Positions 22,305 to 32,963 of a DNA stretch of 64,000 bases are shown in pieces (position 1 is the stretch's first letter; the number at the start of each line of letters is the position of its first letter). The DNA lies in the NCBI GenBank assembly GCA_032690845.1, contig CM064424.1:47133511-47197510 (forward strand), written 5' to 3'. This DNA comes from Eleusine coracana subsp. coracana (taxonomy: Eukaryota > Streptophyta > Magnoliopsida > Poales > Poaceae). The notes under the pieces are model-generated. The model was not told where the DNA came from, ran no database searches, and worked only from the letters and a program-made list of their open reading frames with translations. The translations under genes were made by a program, and so were the position numbers.

Positions 22305-23344
22305 AAATGGGTTGAAACCAAAACATTATCGGTCGGTGCTCATGGTTTTTTCATAAGGGTTTTCACGTAAATCTATATTATATTTCAATCTTTTTTATAC
22401 GTTATTTGCTAATAAATCCTATCAAACCGGTCGAACTCAAAACATTTCCACATCCTAAAATTGTAATTGGTAGAGAAAAACAAAAGTAGTTAGCATGACA
22501 AAGGCGTTCTAACACTACAATGTGTTGAAATTTGAAAATAAAAATATCACATAGTTGTGCAGCTAAAACAATTATTGATGTGCGGTTATGGATTGAAAGA
22601 ATAGATTGTCTAAAATCAGATCCCGTACTATACTTCCTATGTTTCTAAATTGTTGTCTCCGTTAATTTCTTGAGAGTTAAGTTTCACCATTCATTTTATT
22701 TAAAATACCAGTGCAAATATGACATCTGATGATCTTTTCCTTCTGAATATTAGTTCCAACGACACTCCGTAAACGAACTCCAATGTAATCAAATCCCAAC
22801 TTATATTAGCCTGATTCCACCTAGCACTTCTTCATAGTTTGATTACATCAACTTCTCCCAAATCTTTCATCTCAAAGTTATTATCATAGTTTGATTTAAC
22901 AATGTAGATTCGATTGTTCAAAAGGAGTTTTTATCATAGTTTGATTTAACAATGTAGATTCGATAACTAGTATTTTATCAGTTTAAGAATAATATCAGAA
23001 AAATAAGAGTGGTATATTCACAATAATTAATATTATCATAAATAAAATTAAATTGACAATTGTATTACTAAGTAACATTTTATTGTTTTTTAAGATGACT
23101 CGACATTTTAATGCTTCAGTAATATTAGTTTTCTATGATGAAAATAAACATAAATTTATTGACTAATAGTGTAATTACTAAGTTATCCTCAAACTATTAA
23201 CCAATATTTTTAAAATATTATTGATCAGTTTTTAAAACTCATTTTGTTCTTGACCTGGGGATCAGTTGTTCCAGGCTTCGAGAATGATTGTTGTTCCAGA
23301 CAAGAAGAGCATTTGTTTTAAGTGTCGTTTGTTTCCAACACATG
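22305..23344. other. AT-rich non-coding DNA, nothing recognised
   Basis: No open frame of note. It contains a local imperfect direct repeat: gtttgatttaacaatgtaga with ttcgat occurs near 22891 and again near 22937. No MITE ends or target duplications could be paired. Confidence 0.5.
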
Positions 23345-23398
23345 CTCGACGCCTAGGGGTGGGCGCGGTAAAACACCAAATCAGTTAACCGGAATAAT

Positions 23399-24712
23399 CA
23401 CACTGAATTACCTAAAAATCAGTAACGGTTCTTTAAAAACCCTACGACTAAGTGTAACACAGTTGTGTGATCGCAACTATGTTAGGAAACTAGTTGCAGG
23501 CATAAGGTAACCGCAACAAATAATAAACATAACCGCTACTAATCCGTAGCACGTAGTTACGGTTTTTGTCAGGCCCGCAACTAACACCTAAAGCCTATTT
23601 AGTAACGGTCCTGACAACAAGGTCGGCAACTGGCAACCACAACCTACTATACTATCACTTTCACTTGTGCCGCACCGCCCCCTTTTAGAATTAGGGTTCC
23701 TCTGCCACCCTAATTCCTCCTCCGCCTCTCCTCCATTGAGCATGGCGAAGACGTCAAAGAGCCATTGTCGTTGGGGCCACGCGCGGTGCGTCTGACGCAC
23801 CTAGTGCTGGTGTGCTGGCGTTGTGGACAACACGCTGCCGCCGCCGCCTCCTACTCCGTCTCCCGACCGCCATCGCGCACTGCCACGTCAGCCCACGGGT
23901 GGATCTGGCGACGGCGGCGCATCGGGTGGGGGCATGTCGGCGACGACAATGGCGGTGACAGCGGCGCCTAGAACCAGAGCGCGCTCTCCCTCCTCCTTCA
24001 CCGGCTCCGGTGGTGGCCATGGCGTGACATGGCACGACAGACGGGTGGAAGGCGGACGGACGGAAGGTGGGTAGGTGGAAGGTGGACGAGCGCGTAGCTA
24101 GGGCACCGGCGTGTGGGCGTGCCACCCTAATTCCTCCTCCGCCTCTCCTCCATTGAGCATGGCGAAGACGTCAAAGAGCCATTGTCATTGGGGCCACGCG
24201 TGGTGCGTCTGGCGCACCTAGTGCTGGCGTGCTGTCGTTGTGGACAACACGCTGCCGCCGCCGCCTCCTACTCCGTCTCCCGACCGCCATCACGCACCGC
24301 CGCGTCGGCCCACGGGTGGATCTGGCGACGGTGGCACATCGGGCGGGGGCATGTTGGCGACGACAATGACGGTGACGGTGGCGCCTAGAACCGGAGCGCG
24401 CTCTCCCTCCTTCACCGGCTCTGGCGGTGGCCATGGCGTGACACGGCGCGGCAGACGGGTGGAAGGCGGATGGACGGAAGGTGGGTAGGTGGAAGGTGGA
24501 CCAGCGCGTAGCTAGGGCGCCAGCGTGTGGGCGTGAGCGGCAATGCATCTATAGGATGGGTCCCAGACTTGCCTTTTTATTTTGCTGTGTATTATGGTGT
24601 AAGTACGCCTTTTTTTTTTAACTAAACTAGTGACAAAAGCCCCAGTGACAGTTCGTTTTCCGTCACTGAGCCTCCTTTTATCTTACTACAACAGAGCTTT
24701 ATTGTAGTAGTG
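23399..24712. mobile_element. Putative CACTA-like insertion carrying a GC-rich duplicated cargo
   Basis: The right end is ctttattgtagtagtg, complement CACTACTACAATAAAG, typical of CACTA termini. Repeated agtaacgg / agtgacgg motifs lie at both sides like subterminal repeats. A 3-bp AAT flanks each side (23396-23398 and 24713-24715). The left end begins CACACTG, a poor match, so the left boundary is uncertain. The interior is two 417-bp copies of a GC-rich segment. Confidence 0.35.
23704..24537 (+). repeat. 417-bp tandem duplication, GC-rich
   Basis: The two copies start gccaccctaattcctcctcc at 23704 and 24121, so the period is exactly 417. They differ by scattered substitutions and a 3-bp indel. 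Each holds atggcgaagacgtcaaagag and a Pro-coding ccgccgccgcctcctactcc segment. This may be a captured gene fragment, but no domain is recognisable in any frame. Confidence 0.85.
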
Positions 24713-25076
24713 AATTTTGACTAGTAAGTTAACAAAAAAAATACGGTAAAGAGTTTTGATAACAAGGGTTAACCTACCTGTTCCTCAACCTATATGTCAT
24801 TAATTAACCAAATTAACATCACTATATGGCTAATTAATAAAATTAATCATATGAATTGTCATTATAATGATGTGTCCATAGTAAGAAACTTGATATTTTC
24901 AACATTATTTTGGTTAATATGGTTAATTTGGCTAATTAACCGATCACTCAAATGTACTGTTAATATTTTTTTTACCAAAACGATTAATAGTTTTTTATGA
25001 ACCGAAGTTTTGACCATATTAACTGAACGTCCAGCCCTACTCGGCGGCGACAGCGGTAGGTTGGTGGCTGCATATG

Positions 25077-25128
25077 TTCAATTCAGAGGATCTGAATCCC
25101 ACAGTGGATTCAGATCCTCTGAATTGAA
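25077..25128. repeat. Perfect 23-bp inverted repeat with 6-base spacer
   Basis: The arm at 25077-25099 (ttcaattcagaggatctgaa + tcc) is the exact reverse complement of 25106-25128, separated by cacagt. It would form a long hairpin in single-stranded DNA or RNA. There is no gene next to it and no T run after it, so it is not an intrinsic terminator. It may be the remnant of a foldback element. Confidence 0.85.
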
Positions 25129-25201
25129 GCTCTAAATGCAGAGACTTTACTGTAGTGGTAATTAATCTCATTGGTAGCCATCGGATTGGCAAGGAAGCAT
25201 C

Positions 25202-25634
25202 TGTTGAATATGGCCTTTAAAGCCTATATTATTCTTATTAATTCTAATTAGTCTAGTCTCATATTTAATGCTATATTGATTTAGTCCCATATAGAATTCT
25301 TATCATTAATCGTTTCAACTTATTAGGTGAAATATCATTATATCCTCTAGAGAAGTTGAGAGAAGCCAGAGGCGAGCCAAACACACGTGTCGCTGCCGAG
25401 CCGAGCCGTGTCGGGCGTGCTTGCGTGACATGGCAGGCAGACTGGTGTGAATGAAGCCATCGGTGCTTCCTGCACTAGTCTCTCTGTAGGGTATACCTTT
25501 ATCCTTCTTCTTACTAGTTTTGTTGGGTCTTAAATAGTAATAAAAAATTTGTGAATACTGTTATCATATATATGCTGATAATTATGCGAATAATTTGGAT
25601 TAAATTCAACCTGAAAATGGCTAATTATCTAACA
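25202..25634 (+). repeat. 5' LTR of the copia element, promoter-deleted
   Basis: It is 433 bp. It aligns with both ends of the 3' LTR but lacks the middle, about 30437-30888 of the 3' copy. The junction is at 25440/25441 (ggcaggcag|actggtgtgaatg). The missing part includes the TATA box and the leader start, so this LTR should not drive transcription of the element. Confidence 0.85.
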
Positions 25635-25638
25635 ATCC

Positions 25639-25773
25639 AAAAACCTGATAGGCATTTTTTCTATTAGAGGATTTGCTGCTTCCTTCAAATCCGATGATTT
25701 CAATAGAAAAATCTGATAGGCATTTTTCTGTTAGAGGATTTGCTGCTGCCTTGAAATCCGATGATTTCAATAG
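25639..25773 (+). repeat. 68-bp tandem duplication in the copia leader
   Basis: Two adjacent copies (25639-25706 and 25707-25773) share ctgataggcattttt, agaggatttgctgct and aatccgatgatttcaatag. They lie just after the 5' LTR, where the primer-binding site would be. Confidence 0.85.
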
Positions 25774-25888
25774 TACGTTTTACAAGAGGTGGCATGCATG
25801 GATGATATTGTGGTTGACAGTGATGAATTTCTATCACGCTGCATAGGAAAAGCCCAAACAATTCACTTCTAAAGAGGAGAGTGAGTTC

Positions 25889-28800
25889 GTGGCATCCAAC
25901 AACCTATTTCGAGGCGCCATGATTGGTGCTCTCGCTGACAAATATATTAATTCTTACATCACATGTAAAACTGCCAAGAAACTATGGGATGTTTTAGATG
26001 CCAAATTTGGTGTTTTTGATATGCGGGGTGAGTTATACCTCATGGAGCAAATGTTTGACTATAAGATGGTTGAAAATTGTTCTGTAGTTGAACAAGCTCA
26101 TAAAATACAATCACTGGCAAAAGAACTAGAACAATTTTCATGTGTGTCACCTGACAAGTTTGTGGCTCCAGGTATCATCTCTAAATTACCACCCTCTTGA
26201 AAGGATCTTGCTACTTCTCTAAAACACACGAGGCAAGAGTTTAGCGTGGCTGATCTTATTGGCACTCTTGATATTGAGGAGAGGGCGAGAGCAAAAGACA
26301 CACACGGGAACTGTGTTAAGTCTTCTATCGCCAATGTGGTGCAGAAGAAGAATAATTTCAATATATCTTGCAATAAAAATAAGAAGGTAGAAAAGAAACA
26401 AAAACCAAAACAGAGTACCACATTTAAGAAGAAAAAGGGAAAAGAAAACGAGTATTGTTTTGTTTGTGATAGCAATGAGCATTGGGCAAGTATGTGCCTA
26501 GATCACAAATTTATTCACCCAAAGAAATCAACAAACATGGTGATTAGTGAGGCTGCAGGAACATCGGGGTATGGTAATTTTTTACCCACTGTTCTTTCAG
26601 CTTGTTATTCGCCTAAATGGTGGATGGACACTAGGGTTAACATTTATGTATGTGTTGATATTTCTTTATTTTCTTCTTATTAGCTAGGTCGGTGTGACTG
26701 GAGCATTGTTGATGGGGAATGAATCGCATGCGCGTGTTCTTGGTGATGGTCCGATCATTCTGAATCTTACTTCGGGAAGGACCGTGCTTTGAAGAACATC
26801 CAACATGTCTCCTCCATCAAGAAAAATCTAGTTAGCGGTTCTCTACTATATAGAGATGGTTTTAAAATTGTTCTTAAGTCGAATAAATGAGTACTTTCTA
26901 AGTACGGAACATTTATTAAAAAAGGATATGAATATGGAGGCATGTTCGCTTTTTATTGCATGATAATGTCTGTAATAATATGGTGAACAATGTCTTGATT
27001 TTAGATGAGTTGAATATTTGACATTCACGACTTTGTTTTGTTAATTTTTGGTGTATGTCGTGGTTAGCAAATTTGAATTTAATTCCTAAATTTAATTTAT
27101 TCAAAGATTCCAAATGTCATGCATACGTGTAATCTAAGCAAACTTGTAAGCCTCACAAGGCTGCGAAGGCGAGAAACTTAGAGACATTAGAACTTGTTTA
27201 TAACGATCTATGTAAAATGAACGGCAAGTTGACTAAAGACGGTAAAAGATACTTCATGGCTCTTATAGATGATTGTTCATGGTTTTGCTATATTTATTTG
27301 CTAAAAACAAAAGATAAAGCATTATATTATTTTAAGACCTATAAAGCTAATCACGGTGGATAATATCTTCCCAATGAATTTTCTGACATCTATGTCGAGC
27401 ATGGAATTATTCATGAGAGGACACCGTCTTACTCACCTAAATTCAATGGGATTGCTGAACAAAAGAACCACACTCTAACTGACTTGGTTGACGCCATGTT
27501 AGAGACCGCAAGACTTTTTAAGGAATGGTGGAATGAGGCAATATTGACAGCAAGTCATGTGCTGAATAGAGTGTCCATAAATAATAAAGAAATTTCACCA
27601 TCGAGGAATAATTTAAAAGGAAAATAAATCTCTCATACTTGTGCACTTGGGGTTTGCTTGGCTGTGGTGAATATGCCAATTAACAAGAAACACAAACTTG
27701 GACCCAAAACCATAGATTGTGTTTTCCTAGGTTATGCTTTTAACAGTGTGGATTATAGATTCTTAGTTATTAAATTTGGAGTACCTGACATGGTGGTCGG
27801 TACAATTTTTTAGTCTAGAGATGCTATATTTTTTTAGAATAATTTTTCTATAAAGAATGAACATAGCATTTCTGGTCATGAATCTATAATATCCCATGAG
27901 AGATTTACACCGGTTATACACACCATGTGGATAATCCTGAGAAGGATGACAGTATGGTCACTCGAAAGAGTAAGAGATACAGGATTGCAAAATTCTTTGG
28001 CGATGACTTTATTGTGTACCTTGTGGATGACACACTCAGTACCATTGAGGAGGCATATTTCTCTCATGATGCTAACCTATGGAAGGAAGCAAGGAATGAG
28101 ATGAATTCTATTTTATCTAATGGTACTTGAGAAATTGTTGAGCGTCCTTATGGTTGCAAACCTATAGAAAGCAAATAGGTATTCAAAAAAAATCTGAAGC
28201 CTGATGGTTTTATTGAGAGTTACAAAGCAAGACTTGTGGTAAAGGGATATTCACAAAAGGAATATGAAGATTACTTCAACACCTATTCACATGTCGCCCA
28301 TTTAATCACCATTCGAGTATTACTTTCTCTGGCAGCCTCACATGGCCTTCTCGTTCATCAGATGGACGTTAAGACAACTTTACTACATGGAGAGTTGGAG
28401 GAGAAGATCTATATGGATCAGCCTAATGGGTACGTAATTGATGGTTAAAAGGGCTTTGTGTGTAAATTGCTAAAATCCCTATACGACCTCAAACAAGCAC
28501 CTAAGCAATGGCACGAGAATTCAAAAGAACTTTAATGTTGGCCGGCTTTGCTGTGAATAAAGCTGATAAATGTGTATATTATCGGTATGGTGGGGGCGAG
28601 AGAGTCATCTTGTGTTTATATGTTGATGACATTTTAATCTTTGGGACCAACCTTAATGTGATTAATGAGGTAAAAGATTTTCTATCTAATAACTTTGAGA
28701 TGAAAGATTTGGAAGAAGTTGATGTAGTTCTTAACATCAAGCTGATTAGAGAAGGTAATGGTGGGGTCACCCTTCTGCAGTCCCACTATGTGGAGAAGAT

Positions 28801-29571
28801 CTAGAGTTGCTTCGGGTTTAGCGATTGTCAATCTGCTCCAACACCTTATGATCCTAGTATGCTATTAAGGAAAAATTGGAGAATAGCAAGGGATCAACTA
28901 AAATACTCCCAAATTATCGGTTCACTCATGTATTTAGCTAACGCTACGAGACCCGATATCTCTTTTGCTGTGAGCAAATTGAGCTGGTTTGTGTCAAACC
29001 CGGGAGATGATCATTGACGTGCTCTTGAAAAAGTAATGTGTTATCTAAAGAGTACAATGAGCTATGACATTCACTATACCAGGTATCCGAGGGTACTAGA
29101 GGGTTATTGTGATGCCAACTGGATATCTGATGCTGATGAGATGTATGTCATGAGTGGTTATGAGTTTCTACTCGGAGGTGGTACTATTTCCTGGAAATCT
29201 TGCAAGTAAACCATCTTAACGAGGTCTACCATGGAAGCAGAATTAACATCATTAGACACCGCAAGCATTGAGGCTGAGTGGCTTCATGATTCCCTTATGG
29301 ATTTACCGGCGGTTGAAAAACCAATACCGGCTATCTCCATGAATTGTGATAACTAGACTGTGATAGTCATGGTAAATAGTTCCAAGGATAATATGAAGTC
29401 ATCTAGGCATGTGAAAAGGTGGTTGCAATCTGTCAAGAAGATGAGAAACTCCGGAGTAATAGCGTTGGACTATGTCCATACGTCTAAAAATCTGGTAGAT
29501 CAATTTACAAAGAGGTTGTCACGTAACGTGATAGATAGTGCATCAAGTGAGATAGGCGTGAGACCTACCTA
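25889..29571 (+). pseudogene. Copia gag-pol, multiply interrupted
   Basis: Gag (25889-26200) has KLWDVLDAKFGVFDMRGELY and VVEQAHKIQSLAKEL. A second open part (26246-26683) holds the zinc knuckle CFVCDSNEHWASMC and a protease-like WWMDTRVNIYVC whose DTG is now DTR. Integrase follows (LIDDCSWFCYIYLL, TPSYSPKFNGIAEQKN, about 27170-27600). RT (28050-28800) keeps LDLKQAP-like, MDVKTTLLHGEL and YVDDILIF. RNase H (about 29200-29571) keeps STMEAELTSLDTAS and VDQFTKRL. Stops at 26198-26200 and 26681-26683, inside integrase near 27361 and inside RT, together with frameshifts, make it non-functional. Confidence 0.88.
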
Positions 29572-29574
29572 ATG

Positions 29575-30111
29575 ACTGTTTTCAGTGGCAACCTATTCCA
29601 TGTGATTAGAGATCCCGTGAAGTGGAACGTCAAAACAAGTTGGAATTAGTTCGAGATGAAAGACCCTTTATCGGTCCATCTCAGATGTACTTCTTTCCTA
29701 TGGTGTATGGCAGGTTTGTATTTACCTTAATATGTTCCAATGGCTTATGAGAAGCAGAGATATTAACCTACAGGATATCTTCTAAGAAATATACCTATAT
29801 GAGTCTGACTGTTAGTCACAGTCCATAAAATGGTGGAAATTTCTAGATACTCATGAAAGGGTTAGGAGTATGACTTATACACTCCGATCAGAGGGGATAC
29901 TTGTGACCTTGTATTAGTAAAGGGCTTTAGTGAAACATTTCTTCGCACAAAACTGTCAATTCAAGACATAGTCTATTGTTCAGTTGTGAAAAGGTGTAAC
30001 CTTTATTCTAGGTGGAAGTTCAACTTAGCAGTCTCCATCAAAACACTGGTATATCAAACGAGAGGAAGCTTTCTGAGAGTATTTTCTATGGGCACTAGAC
30101 TTGGTGGGGAT
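29575..30111 (+). other. Copia non-coding region between pol and 3' LTR
   Basis: About 540 bases with no open frame, ending at the polypurine-like ggtggggat. It lies inside the copia element and nothing else is recognised in it. Confidence 0.6.
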
Positions 30112-31078
30112 TGTTAAATATTATGGGCCTTTAATGCCCATATTATTCTCATTAATTCTAATTAGTCTAAACTCATATTTAATGCTACATTGATTTAATC
30201 TCACATGGTATTTTTATCATTAATAGTCTCAACTTATTAGGTGGAATACCATTATATCCCCTAGAGAAGTTGAGAGAAGCCAGAGACGAGCCACACGCGT
30301 GTGCGCGTGAAGCCGCCATCGCTGCCGAGTCTAGCCGAGCCGTGTTGTGGTGTGGTTGGCTGGCTAGCTGGCTGGCTGCTGCTGCATGTGTGATGTGTTA
30401 AGGCAAGGCTGGTTGCATGCATGACGTGGTAGGTAGGCTAGATGCGCTTTAATTTTGGAAACGATCATGATCAATGTTTTTGTTACATAAAGGAATTAAT
30501 TGTATTCATTCCTTTTGTTACGGTGTTGATTACGGAGCCATTATGTCCATGAATCCAACAACCAATATATAAGCTCTCCCTATCCTCGCCCAAAAGGCAC
30601 CCCGGTAACATCATAACTTTCCACTTCCTCTTGAGTTGCCTTTTGAGTCTTCTTAGTCCCGTCGATCCGCGCGTACTGAGCTTCGGGAGAGTAGACCTCC
30701 GAAACCTCTCCCGCAAGGTGACACCTGCTCGGGTGGTGTGGGTGATCAGGTTTTTAGGGAGCGATTCACAACATGACTCCTCATGTCTTCCGGGCGCGCA
30801 CCTCAGGAGCTGGTTCAAGGGACTACACTACGTCACGCTTCTTCCTGCATCAACTTTGGACGACTACTTCAAACAACGCATCATGAGAACTGGTGTGAAT
30901 GGATAGTGCCTCTAACACTGGTCCCTCTGCAGGGTATATCTTTATCCTTCTTCTTACTAGTTTTGTTGAGATCTTAACTAGTAATCAGAAATTTATCAAT
31001 ATTGTTATTATGTATATGCTGCTAATTATGCAAATAATTTGAATTAAATTCAACCTGAACATATCTAATTACCTAACA
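30112..31078 (+). repeat. 3' LTR of the copia element
   Basis: 967 bp, TGTTAAATATTATGGGCC to CCTAACA. It retains the central promoter and leader section missing from the 5' LTR. Shared flanking blocks include aattctaattagtct, agagaagttgagagaagcca, actggtgtgaatg and ttatccttcttcttactagt. Short CT/GGCT repeats occur near 30355-30380 (ggctggctagctggctggct). Confidence 0.88.
30566..30573 (+). promoter_or_regulatory. Probable TATA box of the copia LTR
   Basis: TATATAAG lies in the 3' LTR section followed by a GC-richer leader (ctctccctatcctcgcc), the usual U3/R arrangement. In this 3' position it would drive transcription outward into the downstream flank. Confidence 0.5.
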
Positions 31079-31797
31079 GTGTCCAGATGGTCTGCTACAG
31101 TAGCAGCAAACAGTCCACAAAAAATGCCAACATAGTAGTCCGTACCCTGTTTCTACAGTTATCTGTACAGAACTAATGCAGAGACCTACCCAAATCGTGT
31201 GCGCGGCGCTAGATACAGCCTATTATTGGATATCGATTCCGCCCGTCCCCCGCCGTAATCAGAAACCATATAGTCCTTCCGTTGCCCGCTCCTCTGCCTG
31301 CCTTCCAAAATCGTGGGCAAATCTGCCTTGCCACCGCGAATTCCTCCCGTGCTAGCTGCCAGCCCGCCACCTCCCCAAATCGCAAGCCACCCACCACGAG
31401 TCGCTCCCCTGTCCGTGCAGCCATGCCTCCGCTTCCCAAAATCTCAAGTGAATCCGCCATGGCCTCGCCATGACTTGCTCATCATCGCGATGCAAGGTTC
31501 TTCCTCAGGGCCACGAACTTGCAATCCGAATAAAATATTGTCTGATTGAGCTTCAATGTGGGCAGATTGAGCCCATAAAGTTGGCCGTGCAATGTCCATC
31601 GCTGCGGGTTGACGGTAGCGCTTTTCATGGATGAAAGTATGAAACCGTCCCCTTTACGTTTACAATTGCAGCGTATTTTCATTTCGTTACCGTTTGCACT
31701 TCCAAACCAAACAGCATCATTTGTTGTTGGTCCTGGATCTTGTCTGTAATGATAGACAGCTATCTGACAGAAGCTAGGAGTATGTATGTATCAAAAC
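31079..31797. other. Unassigned flank with a small GC-rich patch
   Basis: Positions 31200-31550 are moderately GC-rich with overlapping short open frames in several phases. None has a domain, a clear start context or splice signals. A gene fragment carried by an unrecognised transposon is possible. Confidence 0.3.
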
Positions 31798-31799
31798 TA

Positions 31800-32030
31800 T
31801 TCCCTCCGTTCTAAAATTATTGTCGTCATTGACTTTTTTATTATTTTTTATTATTTATTTTATTTAAAAAAATAAAAAATATAATATACTTTCTCATAAT
31901 TTATTTTATTACTAGACAAAATTTAAATATAACTTATAAATTTTCATATTTAAATAAATATTTTAAATAAGATAAATGATCAAAAGTAATAAAAATGATC
32001 AATAATAACAATAATTTTGGAACAGAGGGG
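31800..32030. mobile_element. Stowaway MITE
   Basis: The left end TTCCCTCCGTTCTAAAATTA and right end, complement CCCCTCTGTTCCAAAATTA, are inverted repeats flanked by TA at 31798-31799 and 32031-32032. It is 231 bp, very AT-rich and non-coding. Confidence 0.8.
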
Positions 32031-32032
32031 TA

Positions 32033-32491
32033 GGACTTATTCAGTTATTTGCTTGACTTCGCCGTGAATAAGGCAAAGCAAATTGGGAGTTGAGATGAGC
32101 TGGACGGTACATGACAAAAGAGAATGATTTGATCATCAGCCACAACACAAGTCAGAGATGTCACACCAAGTATTAGTTATGTAATTACCTTTACTTGATT
32201 CCTCTACAATACAACGGTATCGGTTGGCAAGTCCATTAGCAGGGTTCTACAATCACAATCATTTAGCTAGGCGGTAAAGAAAAGAATAGGGTTTGAAATT
32301 GCGATGCACTTTTGTGTTTTCCTTCAAAATGACAATCTAGAATAAATAGCAGAGAAGCAATTATGCCATGTACACAATTCTGTGAACTAATGTAGGCAAG
32401 AAATTGTGGATAACTAATTATATGCTCAGACAGTACCATGTACGGATTGAGCTTTTAACTTTTGCATTATCAGTGTATCAACCCAAAACTC
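32033..32491. other. Non-coding DNA, nothing recognised
   Basis: AT-rich sequence between a Stowaway and a Tourist-like MITE. No open frame, RNA gene or repeat end is supported. Confidence 0.45.
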
Positions 32492-32494
32492 TTA

Positions 32495-32850
32495 GTCTCT
32501 GTTTGGCCGGGCCTCGGCTCCGGCTTCTCACGTGGCTTCGCCAAAAATTTTGTCAAATGGGATGCTTCCTCAACTACTTCTCCAAAAAAAAAGGGAGAAG
32601 GGGGGAGCGGATCCAAAAAAGGTATCGAAGCCGGGAGTTGTCTGGGGTAGCTTCAGGTGCTTCTCCTCCATAGGGCACATCATTTTTTGAGTTGTTTTCC
32701 TCTTTTTTTTATGAAGTTGTCAAAGAAGTTATAGAATAAGCTATTTTATCAAATGATTTCAGACACAACCATAGTCAGAAAAGCTAGATTTTTAGAGAAG
32801 ACATAGCCACAGTCGAAGCCGACACAGCCGAAGTCCTACCAAACATGGTC
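32495..32850. mobile_element. Tourist-like MITE, second family
   Basis: The ends GTCTCTGTTTGGCCGGG and, complement, GACCATGTTTGGTAGGA are imperfect inverted repeats. TTA target duplications are at 32492-32494 and 32851-32853. It is 356 bp. The sequence differs from the two Tourist copies in the NLR intron. Confidence 0.6.
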
Positions 32851-32963
32851 TTAACAAACTACAATATATACTCTCTCCTTTTAAGTTAGTTGATCAAATA
32901 AACTAAGATGTTGGTCCACAACTACCATATTAAGAAGCACAATTAGGATTGTATGTGCCAAAG

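Larger units (their letters stand above)
23354..25039. mobile_element. hAT-like non-autonomous element (weakly bounded)
   Basis: The left end TAGGGGTGGGCGCGG and the right end, complement TAGGGCTGGACGTTCAG, are imperfect inverted repeats of hAT type. Subterminal ttaaccgg / ggttaa / ctaattaaccg motifs are seen at both sides. The flanks ctcgacgc (23345-23352) and ctcggcgg (25040-25047) match at 6 of 8 bases. Its middle (23399-24712) appears to be another inserted element. Confidence 0.45.
25202..31078 (+). mobile_element. Ty1/copia LTR retrotransposon, decayed, unequal LTRs
   Basis: LTRs start TGTTGAATATGG / TGTTAAATATTATGGGCC and end in CTAACA (25202-25634 and 30112-31078). Between them the order is gag, protease, integrase, RT, RNase H, which defines copia. 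A polypurine-like ggtggggat sits directly before the 3' LTR. No canonical tRNA-Met primer site follows the 5' LTR. Flanks (gcatc / gtgtc) do not form a clean 5-bp duplication, so the element is old or rearranged. Confidence 0.9.

Noticed and set aside
25889..29571. Endogenous pararetrovirus or retrovirus-like virus
   Set aside because: The order protease-integrase-RT-RNase H, the YVDD motif and the LTR ends are those of a Ty1/copia retrotransposon. The other RT regions in the window are LINEs or copia. No coat, movement or envelope protein is seen.
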